Below, piece by piece: positions 13,001 through 27,500 of a DNA stretch of 64,000 nt (position 1 is its first letter; each line of letters opens with the position of its first letter). The position numbers and the translations under genes are program-made. The stretch comes from Oxyruncus cristatus (lineage: Eukaryota > Chordata > Aves > Passeriformes > Cotingidae). The notes below the pieces were generated by a model that had not been told where the DNA came from, ran no database searches, and was given only the letters and a program-made list of their open reading frames with translations. Location: NCBI GenBank assembly GCA_013399855.1, contig VXAY01006938.1, positions 720,528 to 784,527 of the forward strand, given 5' to 3'.

Positions 13001-16000
13001 AAGGTGTTTCCAGGTTAAGGAAAGTTGTCCTTACAGGATTGGAGTTGACAGTCACCTGGCTGAGGCATAATAATGTTATATATTCAGGAACTTACTACAT
13101 TTAAACAGTAGGACTGTAAACTTGCTGTCACTGCAGAAATTAACTATTGCTGCCTTTCTGCCCAGGCTACAACTCATGCTGTGAGTTCAGCAAAACGGAG
13201 GAGTATCTATCATCTGTTCTGCTACAATGTTCTCCTACTGTGGCAACGTGATTGGAATTTCATATTCAACTTGCATCTCCACAGCAGTCCTCATTTTTCA
13301 CATCTCTTCCAGCGTCACTTATTCCCACATTTCTTCATTTCATGAATCATGTATATGAATGTAATTTACTCAAGAGAAAGTCAACATTTTTCTTACTCAT
13401 GTAAATTAGGCATTAATCCCACAAATGTAAATATTTAAATTTGTGTAACAGAGGAAGCCTATTGGTTTACTTTCTTCCCATTGCTTATCTCTGCTCCCAT
13501 TGTACTGTTTCTCAGTTCTCAGAAGTTATTAGTACAGGTGTTACAATTGTTTTCTAGTATCTTTCATGGGGAATGTAAATAGAAGAAAGCACATAATTGA
13601 GTACTTCATCATCTATGAGAAACATAGTCAGATTATTGTGTGGATACATCTCTGCCACTGTTTGCTGGCCAAAAGACAACACCTGTTTCACTCCGATCAT
13701 CTGACAGGATATGAATATCACTTTGCAACACAGTTGTCTGCAGTGGACCAAAATACTCACCTTCACAGTTGTATTGCCCAGAATGTGTTTGTTCTATGGC
13801 AGAGAGGGAGAGAGATTTTCAAGAGGGATTTTATAGCTTTGAAAATGAAAAGGAATGACATTTCAGGTCGGAAATTAAGATGATAAGCAGGGGTTGCCTA
13901 AAAACTCTCCCAAACCAGGCCATGGGAAACGTGCCAGAGACAGGACTGGTTTTGGGAGGTGAAAAAATAGTGTGGTGGCACTCCTGTCCAGAAATGATGC
14001 TCTTTGCCAGAGGGGTGATCTAGGGCAACTTGCAGTGCCTGTGTGGATTTACTTGGACTGCTGGAGCAACACTGCATCCAGAGGGCATAAGGACAGGTCA
14101 AAGGCAGCTCTGTTCATATTTTCCCCTTTTTGAGTACCTTCTTTGGGGCTGTAGATTTTAACATAGCAGATTTTAACATTATGTGTTTCTTAAAATACGT
14201 TCTATTCAGAGGCAGAATGTCCTAACACATTTAAATTATTTCAGATATTTTCAAATGAAATAAATGGCACAAAACTAACTCGTAAAGGCACTCACCATTT
14301 TGTTGCTGGGTTCATTCTGGACTTGGTGTGAGTGGCACAGCTCTTAGGTTTTTAATGGGCAGGAATCTATTTGCACAACTGCTGAACTGGCTGATAGCCT
14401 GTGGGTTGGAGTGTGCACAATAAAATTGAAATTGAAACACAATTCCTCTCCTTTGGAAAGTGGCTGCAGACAAGAGGGCATGAGACCAGCAGGGTTTTAG
14501 CTACCTGCCTAATCCCTTAAACCAAAAATTGTTGAAATAAAGCAAGGCTGCTCAAAATGTGATTGCCTGGGTTTTCACAACAACTCTTTGCTGCTTGGAT
14601 GGTTCTTTCAGGTTCACCCACTAATGGTGCTCTGGTTTACGGGCTGGGAGTAATACAAAATCTCCAAATGGCAAGTGCAGCCAAAATGAGACAGGATTTT
14701 ATACCATAAAAACCCATTGAGTTTCCAATCTGTTCCACCTAAGCTCATAAATTTCACATCTGAACACATCTGCGTGAAAAATAACTACGTTTCCATAGCA
14801 GTCAGCTGAAAATTGCAAGAGATTCCAGCTGTTGCTGTCTCCTATAACACATTAAATCAAAGAGGTGTTAGGCCATGCCTGACTCGCGTTATTAATACTG
14901 GTCTCTGGTGAAAGATTCCTGCCCTAGGAGAATCAGGCGAGCAATGAAGGAAATGAACTTAACATACATTACTGGTGTTCTTCTCCTCTTTTTTATTACC
15001 CTAGATTTGTGCCCTCCTTTGATTTTTGCATCCTCTTATTCTGGCATGTATGTCACTTTGTATCTTTAGATACTTTAAAACACTTTTATTCAATCTTCTG
15101 AGGTTTTTTTCTTTTTTCTATTACTGTATGCTCATGTGAGGGCAGCACTTTATTCTCTGGATGCCACCTCCTAGCTGTGGCCAATGTTTAGGGTCCATGA
15201 ATGAGCTGATGTTGCATTTTTTATAAAACCTAACACTGGACAAGCAGAGATACTACAGGTAATACCTCTGTGCCTGTTCTACAAAGCCTGGCCCATGAAG
15301 AAATCCAGAAAGTCTGTGTTGGGTGAACAAATATTGATGGTAATAGCTGACATACAGCCTGTGTACGGATGGTCATTAGGGTAGGTAAATGTCTTAAAAA
15401 CCTAAGAAGGTATTTTTTTACTCTAAGGTTATATTTTTACCAAATGAGAACTTCACATTTACTTTGGGGGAAAAAACCCCAACCCTGCCTTTCACAAAAT
15501 ATTCTGTAGCAACCAGTAACTAAAATAATGTAGTTTAAAAAAGAAAATTAAAAACTTAAGAATATATTAATTTTGGGCAAGAGAAAAAGTTAGCACTTTA
15601 GACTGCAATTAGAATTTATCCCTTCACTTAGAAGACATCTGTTTCCTATTTATATTCAGCATACTCTGTTCTATAACGATGCCACACAATATGTATCAAG
15701 AGGTTTCTTACTCGTCACAACATATTGAGCAAACCTTCACATTCATGACTTAGTTTTTATTGGGTTATTTTTCCCCCTAAATAGAAAAAAAGAAAAAATA
15801 AATAATTAAATCTTAGAGACATTTTCTTGGCAACCAAGATGGGATTTTATAGGGGTGCATGGAACTGTAAATGTACTGAATGCCCCGTAACAGTGATTCA
15901 GAGGGGCTGTGCTCATTTGGTGGAATTTCAGATATAGCCTGTGGGCGGTATCAAAGCGTGGACAGCAGATATTGTGGAATTATAACCTTTCATATTTGTT

Positions 16001-17200
16001 TCTTCATTTACTGGTGGATGATCAAAAAATTCTTGGAAACATATAAGGTCAGCATGTTACTGGGGTGAGCTGAGAACACCAGATACAGTAACAAGTCATA
16101 CACCAGTCGGTGAAGCGTGCAACATCTAGGCCAGCTATTACTGTGTATTAAGTTGACTAAATCTCAGTGTGGATAAAACCCAGTGAACTTACACATATGT
16201 AACTTCAGAAACAAAGATTCACTACTTAAAAATGAAATGGAAGATTCAGAAGATGGTGTTTGGAAGAGCTCTTAGAGAAGATCTATGTCGAGTCCTTTCA
16301 CCAATAAAGGAGGAACTGCATTTAGACATTACCTAAAAAGCTTTGTCCAGTGGGTTTCTGAAAAATTCCAACAGGCCTATTCTGCTATTTCAGGACTTCA
16401 GTCAAAAAGACTGGGTTTTCCCCGACGTCCAAATCAAATCTTTTTTGCTGCAAATTAATATAATTTCTTCCTATTTTCTCTGAGTGCTGGTGGAGAGTTT
16501 ATCACAATCCTCTCTCCATCTCCCAATCCATTGGAAGATTACTATCTAATCACCCTTCCCAAATCTGCCTGTGTCTCAGGTAAGCAAGAAAAATCTTCTC
16601 TCATAGTCAATACTTCAATGTATTGTAATCCAGACTCTCTCTCTCCAGTTTCTCCACATCCTTTATAACAAAACACTGTGTGGAATCTGAGGTCTTTTCT
16701 AGGATAAAGAAGAAAGCTGTCATTATCTTCTGTAAGATATGTATGATGCTGCCATTAGTACAGCTGAGAAGAACTAACAGCATTACTTCATAACTCCACT
16801 TAGACTCAGCCTCAACCCCAGCCTCTCTTTTTGACTAGGCACTTAATTGCATGTTTGATTTTTCTTTCTCAAGTATTGCATTATGCATTGTCATTACTGA
16901 ATACCATCCTTATTTGGGTTTTGCTCTTTCTGATTCCTCACATTTAATTTGAATCCTACTCCTATTCTTCAAGATGGTTCAAAAACCTTCTAGAATGGTG
17001 TGACACTTTTCAGCCCACTCTTCTCTGTCCTCTGAGCTGTTCACCCAAATATTGATTAGAACTCTGCTTAGGAAGAGCCCTTGCAGGGGCATATGTAAAG
17101 ATAAACAACAAATTCCTGAGATGTGTTTCTTCAAAGTGGATTTCCATCCAGCTGGGTGCATTCTACTTGTACCAATGTCCATTAACTTGCTTTTGTGAGT
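7041..17200. other. Intergenic, no supported gene
   Basis: No gene, RNA or young transposon is recognised. Open frames are short and lack recognisable domains. Two AT-rich, TAAT-rich stretches (9120-9200 and 12,230-12,480) look like possible conserved non-coding elements by base composition only. The stretch at 16,250-17,000 may include further decayed repeat, but I could not align it to a family. Confidence 0.5.
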
Positions 17201-17204
17201 ACCA

Positions 17205-17460
17205 CGTGTTGCTGCTAAAAACCTTACTTAAGTCAAGAACTATCTGTATCTATCACTTCCAACTTACCCACCAAGGCAGAGACTGGTCTTTAGATATCCA
17301 TGCTGATCATTTTTTGTCTTGCTGTTATCTTCTTTGTAATTGCAAACTGATTTTATGGTTGCTTGTTTAATAACTCTTCCTGGTTCTGAGTGTAGGATCA
17401 CTGGTTTACTGTTTGCCGAGTCCTTGCCAAAGGTAGGCACAATGTTTGATCTTCTCTCAA
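17205..17460 (-). mobile_element. Ancient CR1/L3-like LINE fragment, reverse transcriptase region (antisense)
   Basis: Read on the minus strand, this resembles the reverse-transcriptase region of old CR1/L3-type LINEs. On the plus strand the matching landmarks, in order, are a 'gctaaaa...tcaagaactatctgtatct' segment, 'atccatgctgatca', 'ttatcttctttgtaattgcaaactgatt', and then 'aaaggtaggcacaatgtttg'. It is heavily diverged, with stops in all frames, so it is an inactive relic much older than the other CR1 copies here. The family call rests on remembered consensus wording rather than an alignment. A further related piece may lie at 17,800-17,950. Confidence 0.55.
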
Positions 17461-20400
17461 CAGAAGGGGCACTCTCGCTGTCTCCTGTCTTCAGTGGGGC
17501 CAGTGTTTCCCTCTTAAGTGTCACTGGAAAGGGAAAATACCTACAGTACTTTCTTCTCAAGTTACAAACAGAGTCTTGTTTTTCAAAAGGAAAAATATAT
17601 GAAAAAAACTGTGGCTGACTGATCCAAATTTTCAAGGGGAGGGGAGGAAGGTGGGAGTATACTTGGGGTATGGGAGAAAAGACTGTAAGAAGACAAGTGT
17701 CTTTACAGTTACCACATTATTCTCACTGTTAATCCTTAACTTGTAACAGCCTTTATCCATCTGAGAAGTCTCTCTCTCATTTTCTAGATCAGTTGAATTT
17801 CTTTAAGAGTCTTCTGTGAATGACCTGCTTCAAATGCTTTTTAAAAACCCACTTCGAGAATATGAGTGAGATCTGGTTTGTTTGCATATTTGTTGCCTTC
17901 AGATAACTCTAGCAGATTTGTGACATGTGACTTTACTTTTCAGAAACCCTACAGCTTTTCATCAATATACTGCTGATATATTTGTTACTGACAGTATTTA
18001 TCCATGTGCTTCTAGATACGATCTTCAGAACATTTGTGCTATTGCACCTGGTATACATCAGGTTTGCTTATCTGATTTGAGTATACATTCTTTTCTTTTT
18101 GCATCTCCAGTGAAACAACTGATTTTTGCATCTATCAGTGTTAGCAGCACCATTTCTTTGGCACAGAACACTGTTTAAGTACTGTCTTTAGACAAAGAGG
18201 TGAGATTCATTGTGTTATAAGAGTTTTACAGTAGATTCTTTATATTTTCTCAAGTTCTCAAAAGCTATTTTAATGTTTTCACACCCATCATTCTGCAGAG
18301 TAAGGCCAGATCCTAAAGTGCCACAGGTTAACACGGCTCTGGTACTTTCAGCATTGTGTTAGAATTAATAGAGCTAACCCATGGGTTGACTAGTTCTTTT
18401 TCTATGCAACTAGCACAATGACTTTCTAATTTGGGTATCACAGTCCGTGCACAAGATGTTATCTTTGATGACTGCCTCCTGTCTGGAAATTGCCTGAGCC
18501 CCTTCTAATAGCCCAAAGTGTTCCTCATTTCCTTCGCTCTCCTCCAGCCTAGTATACCACTAGAAGCATGCTAGCTCAGTGTTTTTTCACCAAGAGCAGA
18601 GACCTCCGATAATCTGCTTCCAGGACCCCTGGCTGAATCTGTTACCTGATATCTTAATGTGTTTGTTAGTGTTTAAAAAGAGATGCACAAGTGTTATGTG
18701 CACGGTGCAGTGGTTCAGGTCTTAGAAAACATCTACCATAGTGAACAGGCAAATAAGAGAAAGGGAGTTGCAGTAAGCACCAAGTATTTTCCTCCATTTA
18801 ATACCTTGCATTCATCAGAAGAGGATTAGGGGAAGGAGCCTGACTTCCTAGCTGAGGGATTTACCTTGCTTCTGAAGCAGCTTTCAAAGGCCAACAGAGA
18901 CAATATGTTTAGGACCAAAACTCCAGTATTTCCCATTGTTGTTACAGCATTATGGTAAAACCAGAGCCAGCATAGCGTGACTGACTTGCTAAGCCCAAGG
19001 TGTAGCGTGCCAGGACAGTTGCCAAGTTTTTAGACTACGTCTTTGTTGTCTTGCAGGCTGTGGATTGCCAAGATATGTGGTTTTGGCTGAGTAGAAGCAC
19101 TTTTTGTTTCAGTATGTCAACATAGCAGGCTGGTAGATCAAAAAATTTTATTACTAAGTTCCGACATGCATGGGATACTGGAAAGAAAGTGGTTTCTTTA
19201 TCTCTTCAACAACCAGGAATTACAGGATGTGTTCCTGTCTGTGATGTTTGCTTTTGATTCATTATAGGTATAGGAACCCTGAAATGGTGGCAACTTATAT
19301 CTCAAATGTAAGATCATGGGCAGAGAAGAAAATTGTTCTTGACACTGGTGATTGAAGCTGTGAGAAAATGAGGATATTTACTGCAGGTCTTCAGGTCTGA
19401 AACCTGCAGAAATGTGGTGTTTAAATATTCAAATTATTCATTCACCATTCACTGTCCACTCGCTCCCAAGACTGAGTGGCCTCTATCTGAGCACTGCAGA
19501 GAACTTCTGATTTGGTTAAGTCTTCTTGCTGCCTTCCTTTGTCTGCCTGCTATGTCACTGTCACCAAATACTGGCATGTTTGCTTTGTATTAATGCTTTG
19601 TACACCACATCCTCCATGTCCATACTATAGTACAATTGAGTGGTCAGCCAGCCTTTAGCAGAAGCACAGGGAGTCTTCACCATTTGCCAATTCTGAAATT
19701 GTTCTATCTCCCAGGGAAGCCCTATTTCAGTTTCTTCTCTGGAGCTCTAAAAGGCTAGCAAGTAGAAGTGACTATGTTGGCTAGGAAGTCAGTGCTCAGC
19801 TTGGTCCCCTGAGTGAGACTGGAAGCTAACCAGTCCCCCGGCACAAAGTGAGACTGCAGTTCGTCAGTGTTCAGCCCTGAATATGCAGGATAAGAAGATT
19901 TAATGAACTCTAGTAATTTCTGCTCTGTCCTTTCCTTTAGGCAGCAAAAGCAATATTATCCATAAATATAAACATTTTCTCATTGATTATTCTTTCTGAT
20001 ACTTCTGATACATTTTGTTCAAGCAGAATTTCCTTTTGAATTTCACAGAAGGTCTGTCTGCCTTTCTACTAGGGTGGAGACTTGTGTCTGACCAGGAAAA
20101 AAAAAATTATGTGAACTTCAATAAAATAAGAAGCAAAACCGTAAGACTTATCATTTGAAGACTTGGGACAGTTTCTGGGTGTAAGTGTTATAGAAAATAG
20201 ACAGAAAGACTGCCTGCAAAGGCTGGTGTGGCTTCACTCTGAAACACCTGGGCCTGTCTACTCTGCCCTGTTGGGGCTGACCATCCCCAGGCCACCCAAA
20301 ACATCTTTGTAGGACACACAGCAAGGACATCCATGCGGTTGGTTCCCCCAAGCACAGTGGGAACCTGCCAAACCCATCACAGCATGTGTACACTGTCTTC

Positions 20401-23400
20401 TGATGAAGAAAACTTTTGAGTAAAGATTGGATTCCAAGATTCAATTTCCTATTAAAAAGGAAAAAAAAAAATTGGGTAAAGCTAGATTGCTCTTAAGAAA
20501 TTATAGGTAGAGTTAGGCCCTGGAGGATTTATTCTGTTCCTGTTGCAGTCCTGTTGCCTAAAAGACAGTAGTCAAGAAGTCATCTATTGAATTAAGTGAC
20601 CTGAAGGGATCATGAAGTGTTAGTGGGGAATTACCAGTCCACGAGAGATTTTGGTAAAATGTGTTTCATGAGAAACATATAAAAAGGCTGGCTGGAATTC
20701 ACCAGTGACACAGAAGAAACAAAAGCTACTGACTGACTGAGGACACAACTGCACAAAAAGTAGAGGAATAGGAATTAACAGCTATGGAAGGCCACAGGGA
20801 AAAAAAGCCCATTGTGGTTCCTTTGGTGTGATAGGAGCGAACAAGTAGTGGGAAAGTTTGGACCAAGGGGTCTGTATCTTCTGTGGGTGCTCGGGAGGAT
20901 TGTACCAGAGAGTGTGCACGTCAAGGGTGCCTGTGTCCAAGGAGACACGTTTGGGGGCCACAGGACACTGAGTGCTTCAGCCCTGGTGGTGTGGGATGGG
21001 ACAGGAGGTCAGGGTCACGACAGCTCCCTCTGCTATCAGTGTCTACCTCTGGGCTGGGGCCAGCCAAGTTTAGCACAGGGCACAGTTAGCTGCTGAAAGG
21101 GCAGGAGCTGAGAAAGTCTCCAGCGCTTGGAGTCCCCACACTGAAGCTGGATGTTTCTGCCAGGGACACACCATTGCTCAAGCACAAATGGAAACCAAAG
21201 ATCTCAGCTGCTGGACAAAAGTCCACAGCTCATGTTGTTTTAGAAAGCTGGCTGTACCATAACCTGGTCTCTGCAGCTCTTCTGTCTGGATTTGTGATGG
21301 ACATTTTACACCAGGATCAAGTCTGTTGCTTGGTACTTGCTGGGACACTGTTTGCACTCACAGCTGAAAGGTATCATCATCACAGTGATCATCATTGCCC
21401 CTATTCCTGCTACCATTATTATTTGAACTACTGTGCATCAGGATCACTTTCTACTGAGTGCAGTAGAGACACTCTGTGGCAAGTAAAGTAATGGTGTTTC
21501 CTGACCCAAAGAAAATTTCTGTGCTTATCAATTAAAAAATGCATATTAGAAATTGCCTATCAATCTTCTCTCTCTCTCCCCTCTTCTCTTTTATCATTAA
21601 ATCCTCATGGATCTTATGGTTTACAATAGGTTACTGTCAAAACCCCCCAAACCTATGTCAGAAAAGTAACTTAATCTTTATTTGCCTTTTTTACTGAATA
21701 GTGGCAAACTGAATCCCTACTGCCCAACTGGGTGTGTTTGGCTGTTCCTCAAGCTAAAACAAGGCTTGGAAGATTAAAGTGGAGCTTGGCTCAAGATCAG
21801 GTGAATCAGCACAGTTATAACACCACAAAATGGCCTGCAGGATAGCCTTCTCTTCTGTAATTATGCAGGGGGTTTATGCCATGCAGGCAAAGGAAGTAAT
21901 TTAATTTTTCTGTTCTAATTAAATATATGATATGAGGAAACAGTGATATGTCTGTTTAAAACATGCTTTAGGTTCTCTTGGTGAGAAAGTGACTGTGACT
22001 GTAAGTATTGTGCTTTCATGTGATTGTAATTTTCCCATTAATGCTCACTCTCTTAAATGTCGTTTATGTAACAAACACTAATGGCAGGTTTGGGCTGGTA
22101 TTTGGGATAAATTTAATGTGAAGAACATGTATGTCATGCTAAGGATGCATGTATTTCCATCTTTTTATACCACATGAATTTATTTTACAACCTCTTGCAA
22201 GGGTAATTTTTACTTTACTTCGGGTAAATCTTCATATCCATGAAAATGAAATTAAATTTACTTATTACAGAAACAGAATCAATGAAGATATTTCCCTAGA
22301 AGGAATGTTTGAACTATGACATTCAGTGTTTCTTTCCTCACCTATTGGTGAATGCTTGATCATGAGAGTCCTGCCTTTGATTTCAAAAGGCACGGTCAGC
22401 TCTGAGCTTTTACAAGAGGGTGTTAATGGTAAGAACTGGAGAGGGGAAGGATTGTGGTGAGAGAAGGAAAAAGATTTATGAAATCAAAATTGTCAAATAC
22501 TGGTCAAACAGGTAACAAGAAAGTGAATCAGGTTCTCCCACTGTGCCTGTCTTATCTAGGGCCAAGACAAGCTGAGCAATTGTTTGGGGACAGTCATTAA
22601 AAAAATAGTATCAGTGTTTTAAGGCCGCTAAGAATGTGTCATCTTAACACAGCACTGTGTGTTTTGACCAATCAGTGAAGAGGACAAATGCTCTTGAGGG
22701 AAAATGGTTTTCAGTTTTAGGTGCCTGATTGCTGTAAGCTGGCACTGGTATTTAATTGTGTGTCACTAGTTTGTAATGGTGTGAGTTTTGCAGAAGAACT
22801 TGATGTTCCAGCTGTTTAAGGATGATAAGAAGTGTTGTAAATTGGACAACAGCTTTTTTCTGAGGATTAGAGCTAAGCTTTGAGGGAAGAAATAGAGTCT
22901 GAACAAGTTTTGGTCCTGCTGACAGTGGTATCACGCCCAGAGAGCAATCCCTGTCTCACAGCTTGTCCTGGGAACTTAAAATGAAGATAAAAGAGAAAGG
23001 GTATTACCTGTACCATCCAGGAAGGCTTTGGCAATATTACCCTGGAAAGCTACCAAAGAAAATGGTATTTCTAGAAGAAACTGATGACTTACTCAACTCC
23101 TAAAGATGGTGGTGCTAATGATTCAGAGAGCAGGGCACCTTGTTTATGAAGTTGAACACTTTCTGCTGACTGTGAGCAATGGATTTGCCAGGGCAGAACC
23201 TGTCCAAGACTTACCAGCAAGCCGGGAAAAGGGTGAGGCAGGTACATCTGCTTCTGATTTTCAGGAAAGGGGTGCATGAGCTGCTAGAGTGAAACACCTA
23301 TGTAGGTGTCTGCTGGCTGTAGGTTTGCTGGTTGAGAGGAGCCCCAACTCCTCTCAATGCCCTTTGTGCCTCTGCTTGCCCAGGACAAAAGGAAAGGTGC

Positions 23401-23439
23401 CCATCTTTAGCTGCACCCTGTACCCTGAGGTGGCTGACA
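17461..23439. other. Intergenic, no supported gene
   Basis: No gene or recognised repeat was found apart from short low-complexity runs such as the CT-rich segment near 21,565-21,595. GC-richer patches at about 20,220-20,380 and 20,860-21,110 contain short open frames without recognisable domains. Confidence 0.55.
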
Positions 23440-24535
23440 TATGATTCATCTACCACTGCCAGAACCTTGTGTCATCTGGAAACTGACAATGTACTCGATT
23501 CCCTTGTCCAGGTTGTTGACAACAGGACTGGCCCCAATACTGAGCCCTGGGGAATACCACTGTGACTGGCTTCCAGCTGAATGTAACTCCACCTCCCCTC
23601 TCTGGGCCTGGCCATCCAGCCAGATTTTTACCCAGCAAACAATGCACGGGTCCAAAGGAGAATGCTGTGGGAGACGTGTCAAACACTTTACTAAAGTCCA
23701 GGTAAATACATTCACAGCCTTTCTCTCATCCACTTATGGGTCACCCTATCATAGAAAGAGATCAGGTTGGTCAAGCAGGATCTGCCTTTTGTAAATCTAT
23801 GCTGGCTGGGCCTGATCCTCTGTACATGCACTCAAGATGTCCTGCTCCATAACCTTCCCAGGCAGTGAGGCCAGGCTGACAGACAGACCCCAGACCCCAG
23901 ACCCTGTAGTTCCCCAGATCCTCCTTATGACCCTTCTTGTAAATGGGCATCACATTTGCTAATCTCCAGTCAACTGGGACCCCCCTCGTTTGACAAGACT
24001 GCTGGTGAATGATGGAAATTGGCTTGGGGAACAGTTCTGTCAGCTCCCTCAGTACCCTTGGGTGGATCCCATCTGGCCCCATAGACTTTTGCATGTCTAA
24101 GTGGTGTATCAGGTCACTGACCATTTTTCCTTGAATTGTGGAGACTTTGTTTTGCTCCCTATCACTGTCTTCCAACTCAGGAGCTGTGTACTCTGAGGAC
24201 AACTGGGTAGTCCTTGCTATTAAAGATTGAGGCAAAGAAGACATTAAGTACCTCAGCCTTTTCCTCATCCTTTGTGACTATGTTTACCCTCTGAATCAAT
24301 AAAGGATGGAGAGTCTTGTCTTACCTCCTTTTAGTTCTGATGTTTATAGAAACATTTTTATTGTCTTTTATAGCAGTAGCCAGATTAAACTGTAGTTCGG
24401 CTTTGGTCCTTCTAATCTTCTTCCTGCATAATCTCCCAACATCCTTGTAGTCCTCCTGAGCTGCCTGTCCCTTCTTTCAAAGGTCATAAATTCTCTTTTT
24501 TTTTCCTGAGTTCTAGACAAAGCTTGACCTCTGTT
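23440..24535 (-). mobile_element. CR1 LINE fragment, reverse transcriptase region (antisense)
   Basis: The minus strand encodes a decayed CR1 reverse transcriptase. The frame at 23,771-24,268 is open for 165 codons and contains the CR1 hallmarks GPDGIHPRVLRELTEL, GVPVDWRLANVMPIYKKG and HKEDLGNYR. The flanking nucleotide sequence continues the CR1 consensus on both sides, from the 'ggggaataccactgtgactgg' region (23,550) to the stretch near 24,480-24,530 upstream of the RT core. The open frame does not cover the whole RT, so the copy is dead. The 3' end of the element is missing. A short triplicated CAGACCC repeat lies at 23,883-23,905 inside it. Confidence 0.9.
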
Positions 24536-27500
24536 GTGAGCACTGATGTGGTTTTATCTCAACACCTTGCTTAATCCCTACATCCCTCTGCTCCCACACG
24601 AAAAACTTGCCCTACTGTGCCTCAGACTTTGCTGGGGAGGCAGCTGTATGTAACATGGTCTTGGTGGGATGGCACACAAGGGTGAGCTGGCTCTGTCAGC
24701 TGGATGCTCACCTTGTAACTGGAGAGAACTGGAAGACGTGGGGTGAAGTGGGCTGTCAGAACATAAAAAGGTGTGTGAGAAGAAAGGCTGCCATTGGCTA
24801 AGTAGGTGTTTTACAGTCACTTTATGATACTCCATGAGGTGTTGGGGTGTGTGATACATGCCATGAAACACCTGCAAAAGAGCAGTGCCAGGGATTGCAG
24901 AGCTCCTCTGTGCTTTGAGCAAAATCTGTTGGAAACAGATTTTTTTCATATCTCCATGTTAGTGACACAGAGGCAGGACTCTGTCTTGCAGGCCAGGTCT
25001 GAAATCCAAATGGGGAAAATAACTTTCTCATTCTTTCAAAACCGGACACGGATTTCTCACATCCCCAAGTGAGAATCAGATGTAGTGGAAGGGCTCCAGG
25101 GGACTTAGTAGCTCGAGGGGCTTCCTTACTGCCTCCTCTCCCCAGTCTCAGCTGGGCTCACTGACACCAGGGAGGTCCTACTCATTTCCTTTGCCCTGAC
25201 AGCTGATCTGGATCTGTCACTTGCTTTCCTAGGCATCCCAGGCTCCCTCAGACAGCATGGTGTTCCCTCTCTGGTGGCTCCGGCTGTGTGCACCCAAGCA
25301 AGGCACAGCTCAGTGGCACTCATGCATGCTGCTGTGGAGAATGCCTGCTCCTGGCTACTCTTCCAACCTCTCTGGACCTGTCCTTCTAGGCCTGTAAAAC
25401 ATTCTGTCTACACACTTTCAGCTAGTTTTAACCTACTTTGCCATATATATGCTCAAACCTGTTCACTCACAGCTTTTAGTGAGACTCATGTGACACACCA
25501 AATACTCTCCTGAAATCCTGACTTGTACAAAACCTTTTCTCACCATTCAGCTTAATTCTATTCCCCTGATTACTGTTCCACTGCCCACCTCTGCTATCAG
25601 AGTTAAAACGTATGGACTACTTCATTAGCTCGCTGGGTGCACACACAGGCGGTTTGCTAGGGAGGCTCAGCATTGCTGCTAGTACTCCAGCCTCCTGTTT
25701 TTAATTACACTTTGGTAAATCCAAAACATTCCTTCTGATATTTATTTGCCTCTACTAATAGAGCTTCTGACAGAAGACCTTCTTGTATCACCTGGAGGAT
25801 GCAAGTCGACCATACCTGTGGTTTTATTTTTTCACTAGCCTGCAGTGCTTCATTTTTTAACTTCCATCATGCTAAGCAGAAGAGGCAGGATGTCTGACAT
25901 GTGGCAGACCAGGGTTTGTCATCCTGAACCAGCTGAACCACTGCTGTGGTCTTGGGAGCACGAGCACCGTGTCTGAGCACGGCCATGTAAAAGCTCACAT
26001 TCGCACACCTGGAATTTTCATGGCCCCACAAGGCCGGCAAGGAAGGGAAAAGGGTGTTCAAAATTACAGGTAGACATTTTATCCCCAAATGGTTTTGAAC
26101 AATGACACTGTGAACTGCATATTTACACATCAGTGGTCATAAACAAGTATGGCAGTATATAGTCTGTCACTACTGTTCCCTACCGGGGCTATGCAATAAG
26201 AGCTGTGACTCCCTGGAAGAGTTCTCCTACTCCTAATTTTTAAGTTTCACCCAGTGGCATGTTCCCTCTGTGAGAATGAGCACTTGAAGAAAAAGACCTC
26301 TGTTAGCACCCAGCAGACTCACAAACCAAAGTGCTTTAACAAAACCCAGCTCTGATGTAGCCAGCTGTAAAAATAAATTATATTTAATTATGGAATCTGT
26401 CCACATATATAGGGGGTATGTCTGTATATACACATGTATAGATAGATACATATATATACACCTTGCTCACATTACTGTTTCAGTTTTCCTGTTTAGTTCC
26501 TGTTTCAGCTAAGGTGCTGTTTCAGAAATTTCTCCCTTCCTGCTTGGCCTTCCTCTTTCATTATATTATAATAAGAATTTGTTGCTGCCTGATGGCATCT
26601 AGTTCAAATACCTAGTGAGATCAAACCCAGGAGAAAATAAGTGGGAGCCACAAGGCACTCTATAAAATAGGCTACACCTTTCATGGACTGGAGTGGATGT
26701 TTATCAGTAAGGAGGCACTGCAATTAAACGAAATAAGCCTTGGCAATAACTCTACCATATCTGCCTGTAAAATGCTCCCTAAGCAGCAACATTCCCTTGG
26801 GAAATTAAATATACAGCCTGCACAATAGCCAGCCTTACGGTCTGGGTGAGTGTGCCTGCAGCTAAGGAACCCTCACCCCTGCCTCCTAAACAAAGGCCTT
26901 GTAGAGGGAAAGGTTGGGCTTCCCTGAGATTTGGGTGCAAGCTCAGGAGCAGGCACTGTCCAAGTCATGCGACGTGCCTGCCCTGGGGTGCAGGTGACCA
27001 CGATGGGCAGAGAGGGACCTTGTCTCTTCTTCACTGGCTCCCCTGCTGTGGGCTCTTTCCCCTGCAGCAGACCTAAGCATGGGTACAGTGTGAATGAAAT
27101 AATAGTAATAATAGTAATCATCATCACCATTATCATCAAAACATTGAAAAGTTGTGCTGCTTTCCTAGGATGAAAAGATCCAAACACAAGTCCCTTCCTC
27201 AGGAGATCACTCAGTCTTCAAGTGGGCATGGTGGTCTTCCATTATCCTTATTGTGATGGTGAGTTTTCCTATTATTGGGAAGTCCCGTGAAGTCTCTGCG
27301 AGCAAGGAGCGCTCTGGTAATAATGATGACATAAGAACTTCTCCCTTTGTCAAAATAGGTGTTATGGGGGATTTGGTGCTTCTCAAGGATTTCTTTTTTT
27401 ATTAAAGGTCATTGTCGCCCCACAAAAATGTGACGGGAGTGAAGGAGAGGAAGCATTTTGCCGGGATGCTTTTATCAAAAAGGACAAGGTGATTCAGTCC

